Below, piece by piece: positions 22,959-34,848 of a DNA stretch of 64,000 bases; position 1 is the first letter of the stretch, and every line of letters begins with the position of its first letter. A program made the translations under genes and the position numbers. The notes below the pieces were generated by a model, which was not told the origin of the DNA, made no database searches, and saw only the letters and a list, made by a program, of their open reading frames with translations. Source of the DNA: Circinella minor (lineage: Eukaryota; Mucoromycota; Mucoromycetes; Mucorales; Lichtheimiaceae); contig JAEPRB010000157.1 of assembly GCA_016758965.1 (NCBI GenBank), positions 16,211-80,210 on the forward strand. The letters run 5' to 3'.

Positions 22959-25900
22959 TATTTGAATCAAAAACTATACCAAATAACGACATACACCCAT
23001 ATGTTATCAGTTTTTACAACCTGTTTATTTCTGAAAAATAATATGACGTAAAAAATAACATTTTACAATATGAAAGAATAAACTTGGTATTTTCTTTGCC
23101 TAAAGTAATGAAAAATCTTTTCTTTTCCATTTGTACAACTCTCTTCTAAAAAAGGAACATTAGGGTTCCATTGTCATACAGTAACAATGCGTGTGTGTAT
23201 ATTGATAAGCTTCGAAAAAAGGTGTGAAATGAAATGGCCTGATGTTCTGGTTATACGATTTCGATAAAATGAGATAAGTTTATTACGCAAGCTGTCACGA
23301 CTGAAAAGAAAGAAATTAGTTGTGTGTAATCCAGTTACACAGACTCGCATGTTCTACTGGTTATGTGTAAAGGCCGTGTGATGCTTCTTGCATAATAATA
23401 ACACAAGAAAAGATATTTCTTTCCTGAATTGCAAAATATAGAATAAAGCGCTGAGTCCCCTGCTTTTCCTTGTAATGGTAGAAAGAAGTTACTCTACAAA
23501 AGAAGTTTATAGTAGCATCATATATTTTATTTTTTATAAAAACACCAGATTAAATATAGAATAGTGTTATATCTTGGCTTCTATATTATTTTTTATATAA
23601 AAAAATTTTGCGCCTCGCTCTTTCTATAGGCCCTTGGAATCTCTATCGATGGATTAGATCTCGAAAAAAGCGGACACATAAAGCGTTCTTTCCTTTGATG
23701 CTTCAAAGATGAAAGTAACTGGCGTTCATTTTTTTTCCCAATAAAATATGGATATCAATACGTACTATTCTGTTTTCGTAATTTCTCGGGAAGTATTTAC
23801 AAAAATAAACAAATAAATGATAATAGAAGTAACATTATAGTGAGTAAAAAACACAATTTGAGAACGTTAATAATTATGTTTTTGTATTCGCGCAAGCAAA
23901 AAAACAAAAACAAAATTGCAAATGAGACCTGGGTTTCGGTATCACTCGCGCGAAATCAGTGTAAAAGATTTCGTTTAACATACTTCCTCGCGCGAAATTA
24001 GTGTAAGAATTTTTGGCGAATATATTTCCTCGCGCGAAAAGCAAGTAGTATAAGTCTGGTATCAGTTTTCTCCCAAACAATAAGGAACTTTGTGCTCGAG
24101 ATGAGCTGCATTGCTTGTTTTTTATGGTCTTGACTTCAACTGATACGTATTAGATAACGTAATAAAAAACATAATAAATGATTTTATAATTGGCTACTAA
24201 AATAATAAACTTATATATTCTAAACAAGATCGAGAAAAATTTATTATGTAAAACTAAAACTCATCTATATTATATACATTTAACAAAAGATTTGAAAAGA
24301 TCACTCAATTTGAACTCTCAAGAAAGGAGGACATATTGTAGTGGTTAGCTCATTAGTATATATTGTGCTTCTTACTCAATCCTCTTCGCGCTGCTTCTTT
24401 TATCCCCCTGTCCAAGCGACCAAACAGTAGAAAATGAGGTCATAAAGACAGATTTACCCGTACATTATATAAGAGTATAGTCCACATCCACCACCACTTC
24501 TACCTCCTGGGTCGTTTCTCATCCCAAGAACATTAAATGTTCGTATAAACATCGGGGAAACCCAGTTATCCCGCCCCCAAGAGAAATCAAGGTATCCATT
24601 ATCGTCATAAGGCAAAAATTATCTAAAAGCCGTGTACCAATTCACTATTATCTTATAACACTCTTTCTTTTCAAACCTATTAAAAAATATAAATGTCATC
24701 CCAACTAACAGGATTTGTGCAACCTAAAAAATGTATTTCCTCGGTTTCTAGTTTTCTATAAGTGTATAAATAAACTTGATAAGAAAAAAATTAAGCTTAT
24801 GTACAGATTTCTATAATATTAGATTCGTTGGTATGTATTTTTTGAACATCAAGTACTCATTTATACATGAGTTAAACATAAAAGGACTTTTGAATTTTGT
24901 CCACGGTATAATATTTTTTGCAATTGACAAACGAGGAGGGAAAGATGAAGTTCATTAATGCCCGATCCAAGTTTTGTGCATCGCTCGCGGCGCGTGTGTC
25001 CAGGAAAAAGTAATCTAAACCAATTTGTTAAAAACACTTAATATTTTCTGTTACACATACCTACTCTTTATATCTACCTTTTCAACAAATTACCATAATA
25101 AGTTTTATAAACTTTATTTGTATCCATGTAAGTTTAGTAATAAACAACTTTTTGGCAATTGGATGACTTACTCGACCTCAAGAAGGATGATGACAAAGAC
25201 ACTCTTCTTTTTTCAAAATAACAATTTTTTTATCATAGATTTCACATGATGTATATAATAATTATTAATCGATTGAAATAAAGTGATACGACTTGCCTGT
25301 CTGTAATATAGATGAAACTATTTTTAATAATAATGATCATCAACTCAAAAAATATATCATCTGCTGTATATATTTTTATTAGCCAACCACAAATGATATA
25401 AACAAAAATAAATCTTAAAAGGTAAAGTCTACTTTTGAAACTCTCATGTTTGTGCTTTATTTATTTTTTTATTTTAATTGATTGATTAAGACAGAATTAA
25501 CTTTTTTTTCTTTTTTGTCATCAAAAATAGAATGCGCAGTTACTACGCCATACTTATATATTAATCACAACGGCATTTCGATTATTACTTATAAGTCATA
25601 GAAAGTTCTTTCCTTTGATATACGCCACATTCTAAATTGAGATAAGTTTCACAAAATATGTACAATATCAACTTTCGCGCGTTTATATTAGTTGCAGATC
25701 CAATTTAACCCTCCGTTCAGCTTTTATCTGTGATACTAGTTGAATCCAATTGAATGGGAAATTGGGGCACCAATAATGGAATGCTAAGAATGCGTCAGAA
25801 TAATAATAATAATAAACGGTAAAATGACGACAGCACAATTTATGTTTTATTTTAATAGTACCCCAACATTGCTGTTGTTATTTTTATCCCAATTATTACC

Positions 25901-26534
25901 GAATAATAATATGATGATGGTGATGATCAAAACATATCAATTTGAATATGTTAGTTATTTTGTTCGTCATGATACTTTTTCCCAGATAATAAAATATAAC
26001 ATTATATACTAAATTAAACAAGACCAGATGTTGTTGAGCTTTAGTGAGAACTGCAATAAGTACTACCAGGGAACACAGACACACAAACAAACAAAAAATG
26101 CGTAGTTCACTAACAAACGTTTCCTTGCTCTTTGTAGAACGTTTAAAGTTGTTACAGACTCGAAGAAAAAAATTAGAGAGTACACTAGCCACTATCCTGA
26201 AACAGTAAACAAAAAAGCTGGGTAACTCACTGGCAATTAATAATAATAAATATAATAATGAAGATCTTGATCCAATCTAATCCATTCATTCACTCCACGT
26301 ACTCATCCCCCCCCCCAAAAAAAAAAAAAAAGTTAAACATACTTGTTGGTTGCCATAGAAACCACGGACATCTTTAGTAATATAATAAAACAATAGCAAA
26401 ATGTGAACATAGTTAATTTATCACAAATGACAATTTTTACATACTATCCCCAAAAGAGATTTTGTTGCCAGGTTACTCCATAGAAACTCAGAAAAAAATT
26501 TTGGCTTTCTTTTATACCAGTAATTAAAAAAAAT
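22959..26534. other. 3.6 kb A/T-rich spacer
   Basis: No supportable exon or RNA gene on either strand. Notable content: three TCGCGCGA-containing near-repeats at about 23946-24048, a G/A-poor stretch near 24480-24560, and a C-tract then A-tract at 26307-26330. The glutaredoxin promoter should lie at the right end. ORFs of 60-98 codons here have no protein-like composition. Confidence 0.4.
23944..24050. repeat. Three spaced TCGCGCGAAA repeats
   Basis: The palindrome TCGCGCGA, followed by AA, occurs three times about 50 nt apart. The first two copies share the following A(C/T)AGTGTAA segment and all three are preceded by related sequence (CATACTTCC and ATATTTCC before copies two and three). 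They could be diverged direct repeats or a binding-site cluster. Function unknown. Confidence 0.5.
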
Positions 26535-27230
26535 ATGGGCTTATTAGACTTTTTTCGTTCCAAACCTTTGACACCTGAAGAAATGGCCAACATTGAACAA
26601 ATCGTTGAAGACGCAATCAAGAATAACAAGATCGCAGTTTTCTCAAAGAGCTACTGCCGTAAGTTTGTCTACTCATGCAATTTCAATTTAATTAAAAAGG
26701 AGAAAAGAAATAAATGAGGACGCGCGTCTAATGCATATATAAATGATGTTAGTGGGGATGATAAAATATTTTTATATAATTTTTTTTCTGTCTAATATTA
26801 ATTTTTTTTTTTAAAAAAAATAAATAAATTGTATGTTATATTTTTAGCTTATTGTACACGCGCAAAAAGATTGCTCCAAGAGCTTGGACAAGAATTCTTT
26901 GTCATTGAATTGGATAAAGAAGGTAAAAGGAGAAGTTGTTATAAACTATCTATGATTGGGGGTGGTTATACAGTCCCAAAACCATGGATCTGTGCAATAG
27001 GCGGAAAAAAAGGGGGGGAGAGAAGATCATCAAACTAAAGAAGACACTGTGTGATGTTCTATTTTTTTGATCTTTTAGCAAATGGAGCCGCGATTCAAGA
27101 CTATCTCCAAAAGAAGTCGGGCCAACGCACCGTGCCCAATATCTTCATCAACGAAGAACACATCGGAGGATGTGATGATTTATTCGCCGCCAAGTCCAGT
27201 GGTAAACTTAACAAGCTTTTGTCGGCTTAA
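26535..27230 (+). CDS. Dithiol glutaredoxin (CPYC)
   Basis: Three exons, 26535-26658, 26848-26922 and 27079-27230, giving 116 residues. The first intron interrupts the active site between the two halves of the Pro codon in CPYC. Visible features: active-site FSKSYCPYCTRAK, the TVPNIFI segment with the cis-Pro, and GGCDDL at the glutathione-binding end. This is a classical class I glutaredoxin that reduces disulfides and glutathione mixed disulfides. The N-terminus (MGLLDFFRSKPLTPEEM) is slightly longer than in cytosolic Grx and could be cytosolic or weakly membrane-associated; no clear targeting signal. Confidence 0.95.
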
Positions 27231-28180
27231 CTTCGCGCGAATTTTTGTATTTTCTACTTATAAACTCTGCGAAATATAATAAAGAAAAGCGAATATTGAA
27301 AAAGATGCGCAGCATTTTAAAGCTATACATTTCTTGATAGGATAAAAATCAAAAGTCAGTCCAACCTATAATAATAATAATAATAATAATAAATCTTATC
27401 TGCACTTTTTATTTCGCTGAGCCACTACCATTCAAATTCAAAAGCTAATAAAGAACTTAAAAAAAACATAATTGGGGGGCCACTTAATTCATATTATTAT
27501 ATATTATATTATACATTATTGTTATTGTTGATCAGCATTATTAATACAAAGATTTGAATATGTGGATCATAATAATATTATACTATAATAAGGAGCAGTA
27601 AGCAAAAACAGGTGAAAGATTCCTAAAACAAGGTTGCTTCACTTTCTTGCCTTATAAGTTTGTTTTAAAAAAATGAGGACAAAAAGAGTAATTTGATTTC
27701 ACCGATACCCCCCGGAATGGGTTGGGTGGGGATTATTATTTGGTTACCATGGTGATATAAGTTGCGCGGAGTCTATCCTTCATTTCCGAATGCTCGCTCT
27801 CTCGTTTTTTTTTTTTGACTCTTCTCTAGCAAAAAAGTTGTGTAACTCTTCTACCCACACGATCAAAGCTTTGTGCCATGTGAGTCTTTCTAAAGCGTAA
27901 AAAAGTGTTATATGTGGTTTTTTGATACAGCAAAAAGAAAAAGGAGGTGGTGGTTTGTGGGTCCTGATGTTTTAGTGTCGCACAAAAAAACTCAGTCTTT
28001 TTTATATAGCCCTCCATATGATTTTTTTTGTTGTGATAGATCGACATAAAAGAATAAAAAGTTTTCTGATCTGGCTCAACTGTTCACCTCTTTTTTCCTT
28101 CTTTATTTAACTTTTTCTTCGATTATTTTGATTACTATTGTCTTTTTCTTTTAATTCAATAACAAACAAATTATTCAACA
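27231..28180. other. Intergenic, promoter of the zinc finger gene
   Basis: About 950 bp with (ATA)n at 27370-27392, a short CCATGG/GGTGATAT region and a pyrimidine-rich leader (28082-28160) just before the ATG at 28181. No supportable exon. Confidence 0.45.
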
Positions 28181-29203
28181 ATGGAAGATTCAATTCAGCA
28201 ACTCTTTTTCAATAACGATATGGACGATATGGACTTCAGCTCATTTTCTGACTTACATTCAAAACCTATCGATGCCGTTCTATTAGAAGGTATGCAGGCA
28301 CTACCTTTTGATATATTCGACGGCTATCACCAACAACAGTTTCAAGATTTCGAGCAAAACCAATTTTGTAATTTTAGCACAGATATATCTGGATTTGATC
28401 AACCTCCATCACCTTTTACAATTATGTCTTCTTCTCCCAAGAGTAGTAACGCTTCTATCAACATAATGTCTTCCCCAGAGCAACAAATGGCAACTTCTCC
28501 AGCTATTACCAACACACCAGCTATGTTATTAACACCCCCTGTCAGTACTATTGATACATCATTACCGATTATATCAAATATGGATGAATTTCTTTCTATC
28601 CCTGCTATTATCGATAGTAACACAACAAACACTATGCCAGATGAGGCTCAAGCATTTCCACAGCAATCGCAACGATCCACAAAGGAAATGACGCCACAAC
28701 CAAAAAAAACAATTAAAGCAAAGAAAGGTCGCAAGCGTAGAACTGCTCAAGATTTGCCGTATGCACCTAATCTTCTTAATCTTAATCTTTCCCCATCCAA
28801 ACGAAATACCCGGACTACTCACAATAACAACACCAGTGCACAAAGGTCACCAACTCCGTTCCGGTGCGATTATCCTGGTTGCGAAAAAACCTTCACACGA
28901 CCGTACAACCTCAAGTCTCATCGACGTACTCATACTGCGGAAAGGCCCTATGGATGCAACGTATGCACAAAACGGTTTGCACGACAACACGATCGTAATC
29001 GACATACTAAATTGCATTTTGGTATCAAACCCTACATATGTAACTTATGTAATAAGGCTTTTGCTCGACAAGACGCGTTGAATCGGCATCAACGTCCGGA
29101 TAGTAAAGTTACCGTTAATGGATCATACTCCATATTAAGTTGTGCAAATACAGGTCATCGCCAACGACAACCACGAAAAAAACCTAATTTCAATAATGCT
29201 TAA
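28181..29203 (+). CDS. Crz1-type C2H2 zinc finger transcription factor
   Basis: As a single exon it gives 340 residues. Residues 1-180 are acidic, Ser/Thr/Pro-rich and disordered; a basic patch (KKTIKAKKGRKRR, near 175-188) may be a nuclear localisation signal. Three C2H2 fingers follow from about residue 227: FRCDYPGCEKTFTRPYNLKSH, YGCNVCTKRFARQHDRNRH and YICNLCNKAFARQDALNRH. The TRPYNLKSH and ARQHDRNRH helices and DALNRH match the fingers of the calcineurin-responsive Crz1/PrzA group. Finger three lacks a canonical second His close by. A 51-nt segment at 29102-29152 has GT...AG borders and a length divisible by three; splicing it would put a His five residues after the third-finger His. I did not find a clear calcineurin docking motif. 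Confidence 0.82.
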   Translation: MEDSIQQLFFNNDMDDMDFSSFSDLHSKPIDAVLLEGMQALPFDIFDGYHQQQFQDFEQNQFCNFSTDISGFDQPPSPFTIMSSSPKSSNASINIMSSPEQQMATSPAITNTPAMLLTPPVSTIDTSLPIISNMDEFLSIPAIIDSNTTNTMPDEAQAFPQQSQRSTKEMTPQPKKTIKAKKGRKRRTAQDLPYAPNLLNLNLSPSKRNTRTTHNNNTSAQRSPTPFRCDYPGCEKTFTRPYNLKSHRRTHTAERPYGCNVCTKRFARQHDRNRHTKLHFGIKPYICNLCNKAFARQDALNRHQRPDSKVTVNGSYSILSCANTGHRQRQPRKKPNFNNA

Positions 29204-30657
29204 AAATGGTGTATTGACCCGTTATTAGTGGAATTTAATATTATTGTTGACTCATCAATTACATATTATTTATGGGCTTCATTTTTTTACTGTCAATCAT
29301 TTTATATCATCATGTTTAAAAACATCTCTTCTCTTTACTTGTAATTTTTCTCCTTTTCGTCTTTTTTTGCACACAAGCATAAAACCAACACTTCATTATA
29401 TAGCTCAACCATCTACAAAAAAAATCATTGTTTTCTTTTTATTATTACTGTATATATTTATTTTTCTTATGAACAAACAACTTCTTTTTTTTTAGCTTTC
29501 CAAGAAGCAAAACATTTCTTCATGCATCTATTACTATTATATATACTCTCCTCTCTATTTTCTTCTCTACTATACCTATTACGCACGAAAACAAACATTA
29601 TTACTGATTTATTGTTATAATTATTATTATTATTATTATTATTATTTCTATTTTTAACTATACCGTATGCAAAAATGCGCTTTTATAAAATAAACATAAA
29701 TTTTCGTGACTCTACGATTTTTAAAGTGCCAAACACAGAATTATTGTGTAAATGTGTGTATGCAGCTAAAGTTAAAAAAAAGAAAATGTGTTACCATGTC
29801 ATTTTAACTTTCTTGGTTTTATCCTATTACTTCGCGTCCCCCCCCCCCATTTTACTTTCGCGGGACTGAAATTTCGATTTCGCTGTAACAACAGAAATAT
29901 AGAATGATTGTAACATCGAATAATAGTATTATAATTATAATGTAGTATTCGTTTTTAAACGTTGCAAGATAAGAGAGAGATATAATAAACCGGCATGAAT
30001 TTTTTTTCCCGAATTGTTTCAATTGACGTGACTATGATAATTATACCCATTCATAGCAGAATTGTAAAAGCTTGCATGATGATTTGATACGTACAGTTTA
30101 AATAACGACGCTTTGTTTTCCTGACCTACAAAAACATGGTTTTTTCATATATATGTATATGATATACAAATGTTTTCCATTATCAAGACAATAGCACCAA
30201 TTCTAAAATACCCAATTTTCAATTTATGATGGATAGGCAAAATATCATAACAATCTATATCTATACTATCATGCTTTTAAAAAGAACGAGACGATGTAGT
30301 TTGATCCACTCCAAGTGATGAGCAACACCCCCCCCCCACTAACAACAAGCATCAAATCTCTTTCACATTCTAACATTGTTTATAATTAAAATAATAAAAT
30401 GGCATTATTAAGTGTACAAATTAGTCCATGAAGTTGTTTTTTTAATAAGTATAATTATATGACCAGAAATGATTAGAAAAGATGTACATGTATATAAAAA
30501 TGTTAAAATAAGACAAAGACGTGATAAAAAAATGTTATATACATGGAATGAGTTGCTAAGCCAAAAAATGAATTATGAAGAATTGCGAATATTAAGAATG
30601 AAAATACAATTGATGAATAATAAATTAGGTATTGTGGCATGAGAGTAAATAAAATGA
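29204..30657. other. Intergenic, A/T-rich, no gene seen
   Basis: Holds the 3' flank of the zinc finger gene, an (ATT)n tract at about 29620-29647, a C-tract at 29840 and another at 30330. Nothing coding is supportable. The segment 29840-29888 resembles the reverse complement of 34527-34577. Confidence 0.4.
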
Positions 30658-32880
30658 TTACTGAGGTTCTTTCGGTGATAGTTTAGGATTTGGTGCGCAT
30701 GGAAGAATAATTGTAGGTGGGTTTACAACATTTGCGAAAAACATGCTACCAAGGACAGATGGTTCATTAAGTTTTTTGATAGTTTGATCCACTAATTCAC
30801 TTACTTGAGAGATCAAAATCAGCATAGCTCCAAAATCATTGCCAACTATAACAACTGTCAATAGGGACTTTGCATTCAGTTCCAGACACACCCCTCAATT
30901 TTTCGCTTATGATGGTGATATTTTTTGCTTATGAGCTCCAAGAAATTCACTTGTGAAGATTAGAGATTTACACAAATGATGGGGGGGATTCGCGACTGAT
31001 ATCAATTTTTTTTTGTTATTTGCTGCACCTGCTTTTATGGGATTGCCCAAGCGCTTAAAAGCAGAAAAAATAAACCATCAGAAGTGAAAAATACCAAGAT
31101 CATAAGCGAAAAAAATTGATATCATAAACGAACAAAATCACATATTATACGCAAAAAAATTGAGAGTTGTGTCCGGAAATGAATGCAAAATCCTATAGTA
31201 TGGGTCGGCTTGATTGATTTGGTATACATAGGTGGAGGGATTATTCATGACAACAACACGAGATTTCAGCCCTATATTTAATTCAAATACATGGATTAGC
31301 TGCTAAACAAATAATAGACTTTATCAAGATAATATAAAATTTAACTACTGCTTTAACTTACTCATCATAACACAACCAGCCACGATTAACTTTTCAACTT
31401 TTTTCCGGACACATTTTCGAGGGGCTGTACAATTGATTCTTTAACATCTTGAGAACTTTCAATCCAAGTTCTTTCGTTTCTTTCGAACCAGCATCACCAT
31501 AATCCCTTTTTCCTACTTCAGTACAACCGATTTCACCCTTAACTACTTTGAGCAATAAATCTGCCTTGTGTCCGTGTAATTTCGGACCATTTTCAGTATG
31601 TTGTTCGTTGCGTTATTCAGTATGGGCAGGACTCTCCATTTCCCCGCTTGAAAAAAAGAAAATAGATTACTTTTTTTTTTCTGCGTAACTACTTACGTTC
31701 TTATATCCACCTTCATATTGTCAAATGTATAATCAATGAAGTTCCAAATGCGTCGAATTATATCACCATCTGTTTGGTCGGTTATTGGGGGAAAGGTAGT
31801 ATGAAAGAATTGGATGACAGTCTATAGCGAGTATTAAGCCCAATCAAGAATAAATTCTTTGTCAAAATCAAATATGCGTTTTCTTACTCGTTTTTCAAGT
31901 TCATCGATAGTCATCTATTCATTATATAACATACATACCCGTCTAGATTAGTTTTTTTTTTTCGCCTACTCATATATATATACATATGTAGATAAAACCA
32001 GATAACACAATGATTCATACCAAATTGATAAGTCCATTGACATAATCAAGAAGTTGAGGTGTTCCAGGCGGCAATGGTCCAATGGATGCCAACTTTTTAC
32101 ATAAATCTCGTCGAGTTCTTCTTGTGTGGATTCTTTTCTTATCTTTTCATCTCCTAAATCAAGTATAAAGTTATGGGACGAACTAAACGTAAAGAACAAA
32201 TGTTTAGAATTTAAAACAGTTTATTCTAATTTTGTTTTAACTTCCAATCAAGTTCTAAAAGTATTTAATTACTGCTCATGCCCTTCTTTCAAGCCAAAGT
32301 TATACAATGTGTTTTAAACTACTTTGCCAGTAGAAATGTCCATTTTTTGTCTGGTACCATTTCTCCAAGTTGTTCTCGGACTGTTTTGGTAAATGTTTCG
32401 GTAACTTTGGGTATAGAATTAGTGGTGGTGGATCGGCCGGATGTACTGCTTATTTCAGTGTGTTTGCTCGAATGCCTTTTAATTGCAGAGGATGTTGAGG
32501 TTGCATAATGTCATTCTTCCTCTTGTTGTTGTTGTTGTTCTTCGAGGGTAATGTTTGAATCTTTTTCGCGTTGATTCTAGTAAATCTCTTTCAATCAAAA
32601 AGTTATTTTTCTTTTTTCCAAGCATGTCAAATATTATAATACCTACTTGAAGAACAGAGGGTCCTACAGAGCCCCGGGCATCTTTTTTTGTGCTTAATCT
32701 GGGGTTTTCAGTCTTTTGCTTTTGACCATAAAACAGTTTATGTGCTTTTTCATAGTTTTCGGCCCAGGCATTTTTCAAATCCTCGTTATTTTTGTGCAAA
32801 GGCGCAATCGCATGAGTTTGCTTCTCGACAAAGTCTTTCAACGATGGATCACTTGTAATCTGGAAATACAGTTCAAACAC
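30658..32880 (-). pseudogene. Decayed multi-exon ORF of unknown family, interrupted by a MITE
   Basis: Several protein-like blocks read on the minus strand in order but in different frames with stops: EDLKNAWAENYEKAHKLF (about 32720-32790), KLASIGPLPPGTPQLLDYV (about 32050-32110), ITDQTDGDIIRRIWNFIDYTF (about 31710-31790), HKADLLLKVVKGEIGC and the following GSKETKELGLKVLKMLK (about 31430-31590), RVVVMNNPSTYVYQINQADP (about 31200-31265) and LLTVVIVGNDFGAMLILISQVSELVDQ up to a stop at 30658. The last two blocks are separated by the 334-bp inverted-repeat element. From memory, similar ORFs of unknown function are multicopy in mucoralean genomes; I cannot name a function. The 32479-32880 part may belong to a different element. 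Confidence 0.5.
30862..31195. mobile_element. 334-bp MITE, short member of the foldback family
   Basis: The ends are inverted repeats: the left end TAGGGACTTTGCATTCAG and the complement of the right end TAGGATTTTGCATTCATT, both continuing into TTCC(A/G)GACACA and CTCAATTTTT. It lies next to TA dinucleotides and carries no ORF. Its termini match those of the large palindrome at 62455-63999 (GGATTTTGCATT ... TCCGGACACAA). Both arms contain spaced copies of (C/T)GCTTATGA about 23-24 nt apart. It sits inside the decayed ORF on the minus strand, splitting two protein-like blocks. Confidence 0.75.
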
Positions 32881-32989
32881 TATAAACTTTTGTCGATAAA
32901 GGAAAAAAAAAGTATATAAACGCGCATTTGGCTAAACTTACTCCTATAATGGATTGATGCAGCTGGCAACTCACCGTATATCGGGTACG

Positions 32990-33450
32990 CTTTTAAATGA
33001 CGACAAGTTTGCCATCCATGGCACCAATGATACCTGAGAGCCGATGTTTCTCTCGATTTGTCTTAATCATGAATCCTTCCGCCATTGTTCGTGTCCGAAC
33101 AAGATCATCTTTTGGTCAGGTGATGTACTGATGACCGACTATCTGCATTGCAGAAATGAATCGATTAGTGAAGTTGTTGTAATATCCATCACTGATCCCA
33201 AGCATTTCTTCACTACCCGAAATCAAAATCGGGAGTTGGCAAATCGCCAGAGTACAACAGCTGCTTATATTTCTACAGGCTATTCATCTTTTGCTTGCGA
33301 ACCAGCATATTCAGGTCTACCTTTCAATTTGTTCACCAACTGCGTAAAAGCCTTAAGAGTGATACGGTAATGGGCTTTAAAATTGTTACGATTTCTTGCA
33401 TCATCTCAAAGATTGGGGTGACGAATAGTCCACCAATCTTGTTTCGTTAG
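32990..33450 (-). pseudogene. PIF/Harbinger-type DDE transposase pseudogene
   Basis: Minus-strand reading gives blocks typical of Harbinger-like (DDE_Tnp_4) transposases: FKAHYRITLKAFTQLVNKL, AAVVLWRFANS, GISDGYYNNFTNRFISAM, DDLVRTRTMAEGF and SGIIGAMDGKLVVI, where the Asp of GAMDGK would be the first catalytic Asp. At least four in-frame stops and one frameshift lie between the blocks, and the C-terminal part with the remaining catalytic acids is not recognisable. The element is dead. Family assignment rests on block order and the IGAMDG motif. Confidence 0.65.
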
Positions 33451-34848
33451 CCATTACAAGTGCTGGGTTAGCCCAGTATATTTGGAAGAAAAAAAAAGAT
33501 GATCATGGACGATTCTAATTCTAAGAGGTGCTTCTTTTAGCACCCTTGTAATGATTTCACAAAAAAAAAATGCAAGATTTCGGTTTCCCGAACACTAATT
33601 GCAAATAGCAATTCTTCCTCCTCATGTCTCAAAATGCCTTCATTTCTCTTGTTCCAGCTTCAGGATTTCCCTTACTGCTGCTGCTATTGTCTTTTACGAT
33701 TGGAAAGCCTGATTCCATGCTGACGAAAGAGCATTAAAATCATTATTATAATCAGCATCAAAAAGCGGTGAATTTCTTTTACCGTCCAGGCTGTTGGTGT
33801 TATTATTATTAGTGTTTTTTTCCGTTGTTGTTGCTCTTCGTTATTTGATATCTGTAACTATCAGTAAGAGTTGAAGCGCGTTCACCTATCCTTTGGGCAG
33901 TTTTAAAGACATTCAACTCAGCTTATGTGCACGTCCCCCCACATTCAAAAGGTATATCCTAAAAAGGTAACTCAATGTTTTTGTGAATTACTGCAACTAG
34001 TATTAGTCGATGATGAACTAGATGATAAATTCAAATGATTCTGTTGTCTCACGGATCACCCATGAAAAAAGCCATCATCGAGGGATAGTTGGAGCACAGA
34101 ACATATAAATGATATCCATAAAATACAATGCTATTTATAACTTATCTTTTTTTTTCTCCTGTGATCAAGATCATACTAATAGTATCGTAATCTATGAGTA
34201 AGCAGCCTTAAATCGTCATTGTTATTAATAATTATGGAATGTGGATGGCTTTGGTTACGAAAGAGATAATAAAAAAAACAACGACAGGATATCCCAGAAA
34301 ACCACCTTTTATTCATTCATGTACCGTGTGATTTACATGGCATCTATCCAAAATATATTCACTCAACAAGATATCAAACCATCGTAAAAAGAATAATAGC
34401 TTGATGAATATTATAGTGTGCTTCAACAAGATGAAGCTATTGAAGCTCGCGTGTCGGACTAGAAAATATAAATAATAATCATAGAATGCAATTATAAATA
34501 ATAGGGCGCAAATGTAAAAATCTTACAACGCGAAATTGAAACTATAACTATGCGCGAAAGTAAAAATGGGGGGAGGATAAAACATATATGCTCAAACATG
34601 TTGCACGAACCACCTTCGCATTAGTTCTCCGGTATAACGGAGATAACAAAGAGAAACAAGCTATTGGATTCACTATTCTAATTGATAGACGATGGTGATA
34701 CCATTATTATTATGATTACTATTACAATTACTATTATTATTAGTATTAGTATTATTATTTATTATGTTATGTTTTTTATTGTTGTTACTGTATATTTTAT
34801 AATAAAAAAGAAGGAATAGCGAACATCTTTATTCTTAATAATTGATTA
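33451..34848. other. Degenerate repeat-rich stretch, no gene
   Basis: Holds the 5' flank of the transposase pseudogene with a possible Ser-rich remnant on the minus strand near 33660-33850, and an (ATT)n tract at about 34705-34760 before the acyltransferase 3' end. No intact reading frame. Confidence 0.4.

Noticed and set aside
23874..24080. 68-codon minus-strand ORF with FARG repeats
   Set aside because: Created by the TCGCGCGA repeats; no start context, neighbour exon or protein family.
24330..24400. tRNA-like GTGGTTAGCTCATTAG sequence
   Set aside because: D-arm-like motif only; no T arm or acceptor pairing could be found.
31400..31412. TCCGGACACA motif as a third foldback element end
   Set aside because: It lies within a protein-like block of the decayed ORF and lacks the GGATTTTGCATT terminus nearby.
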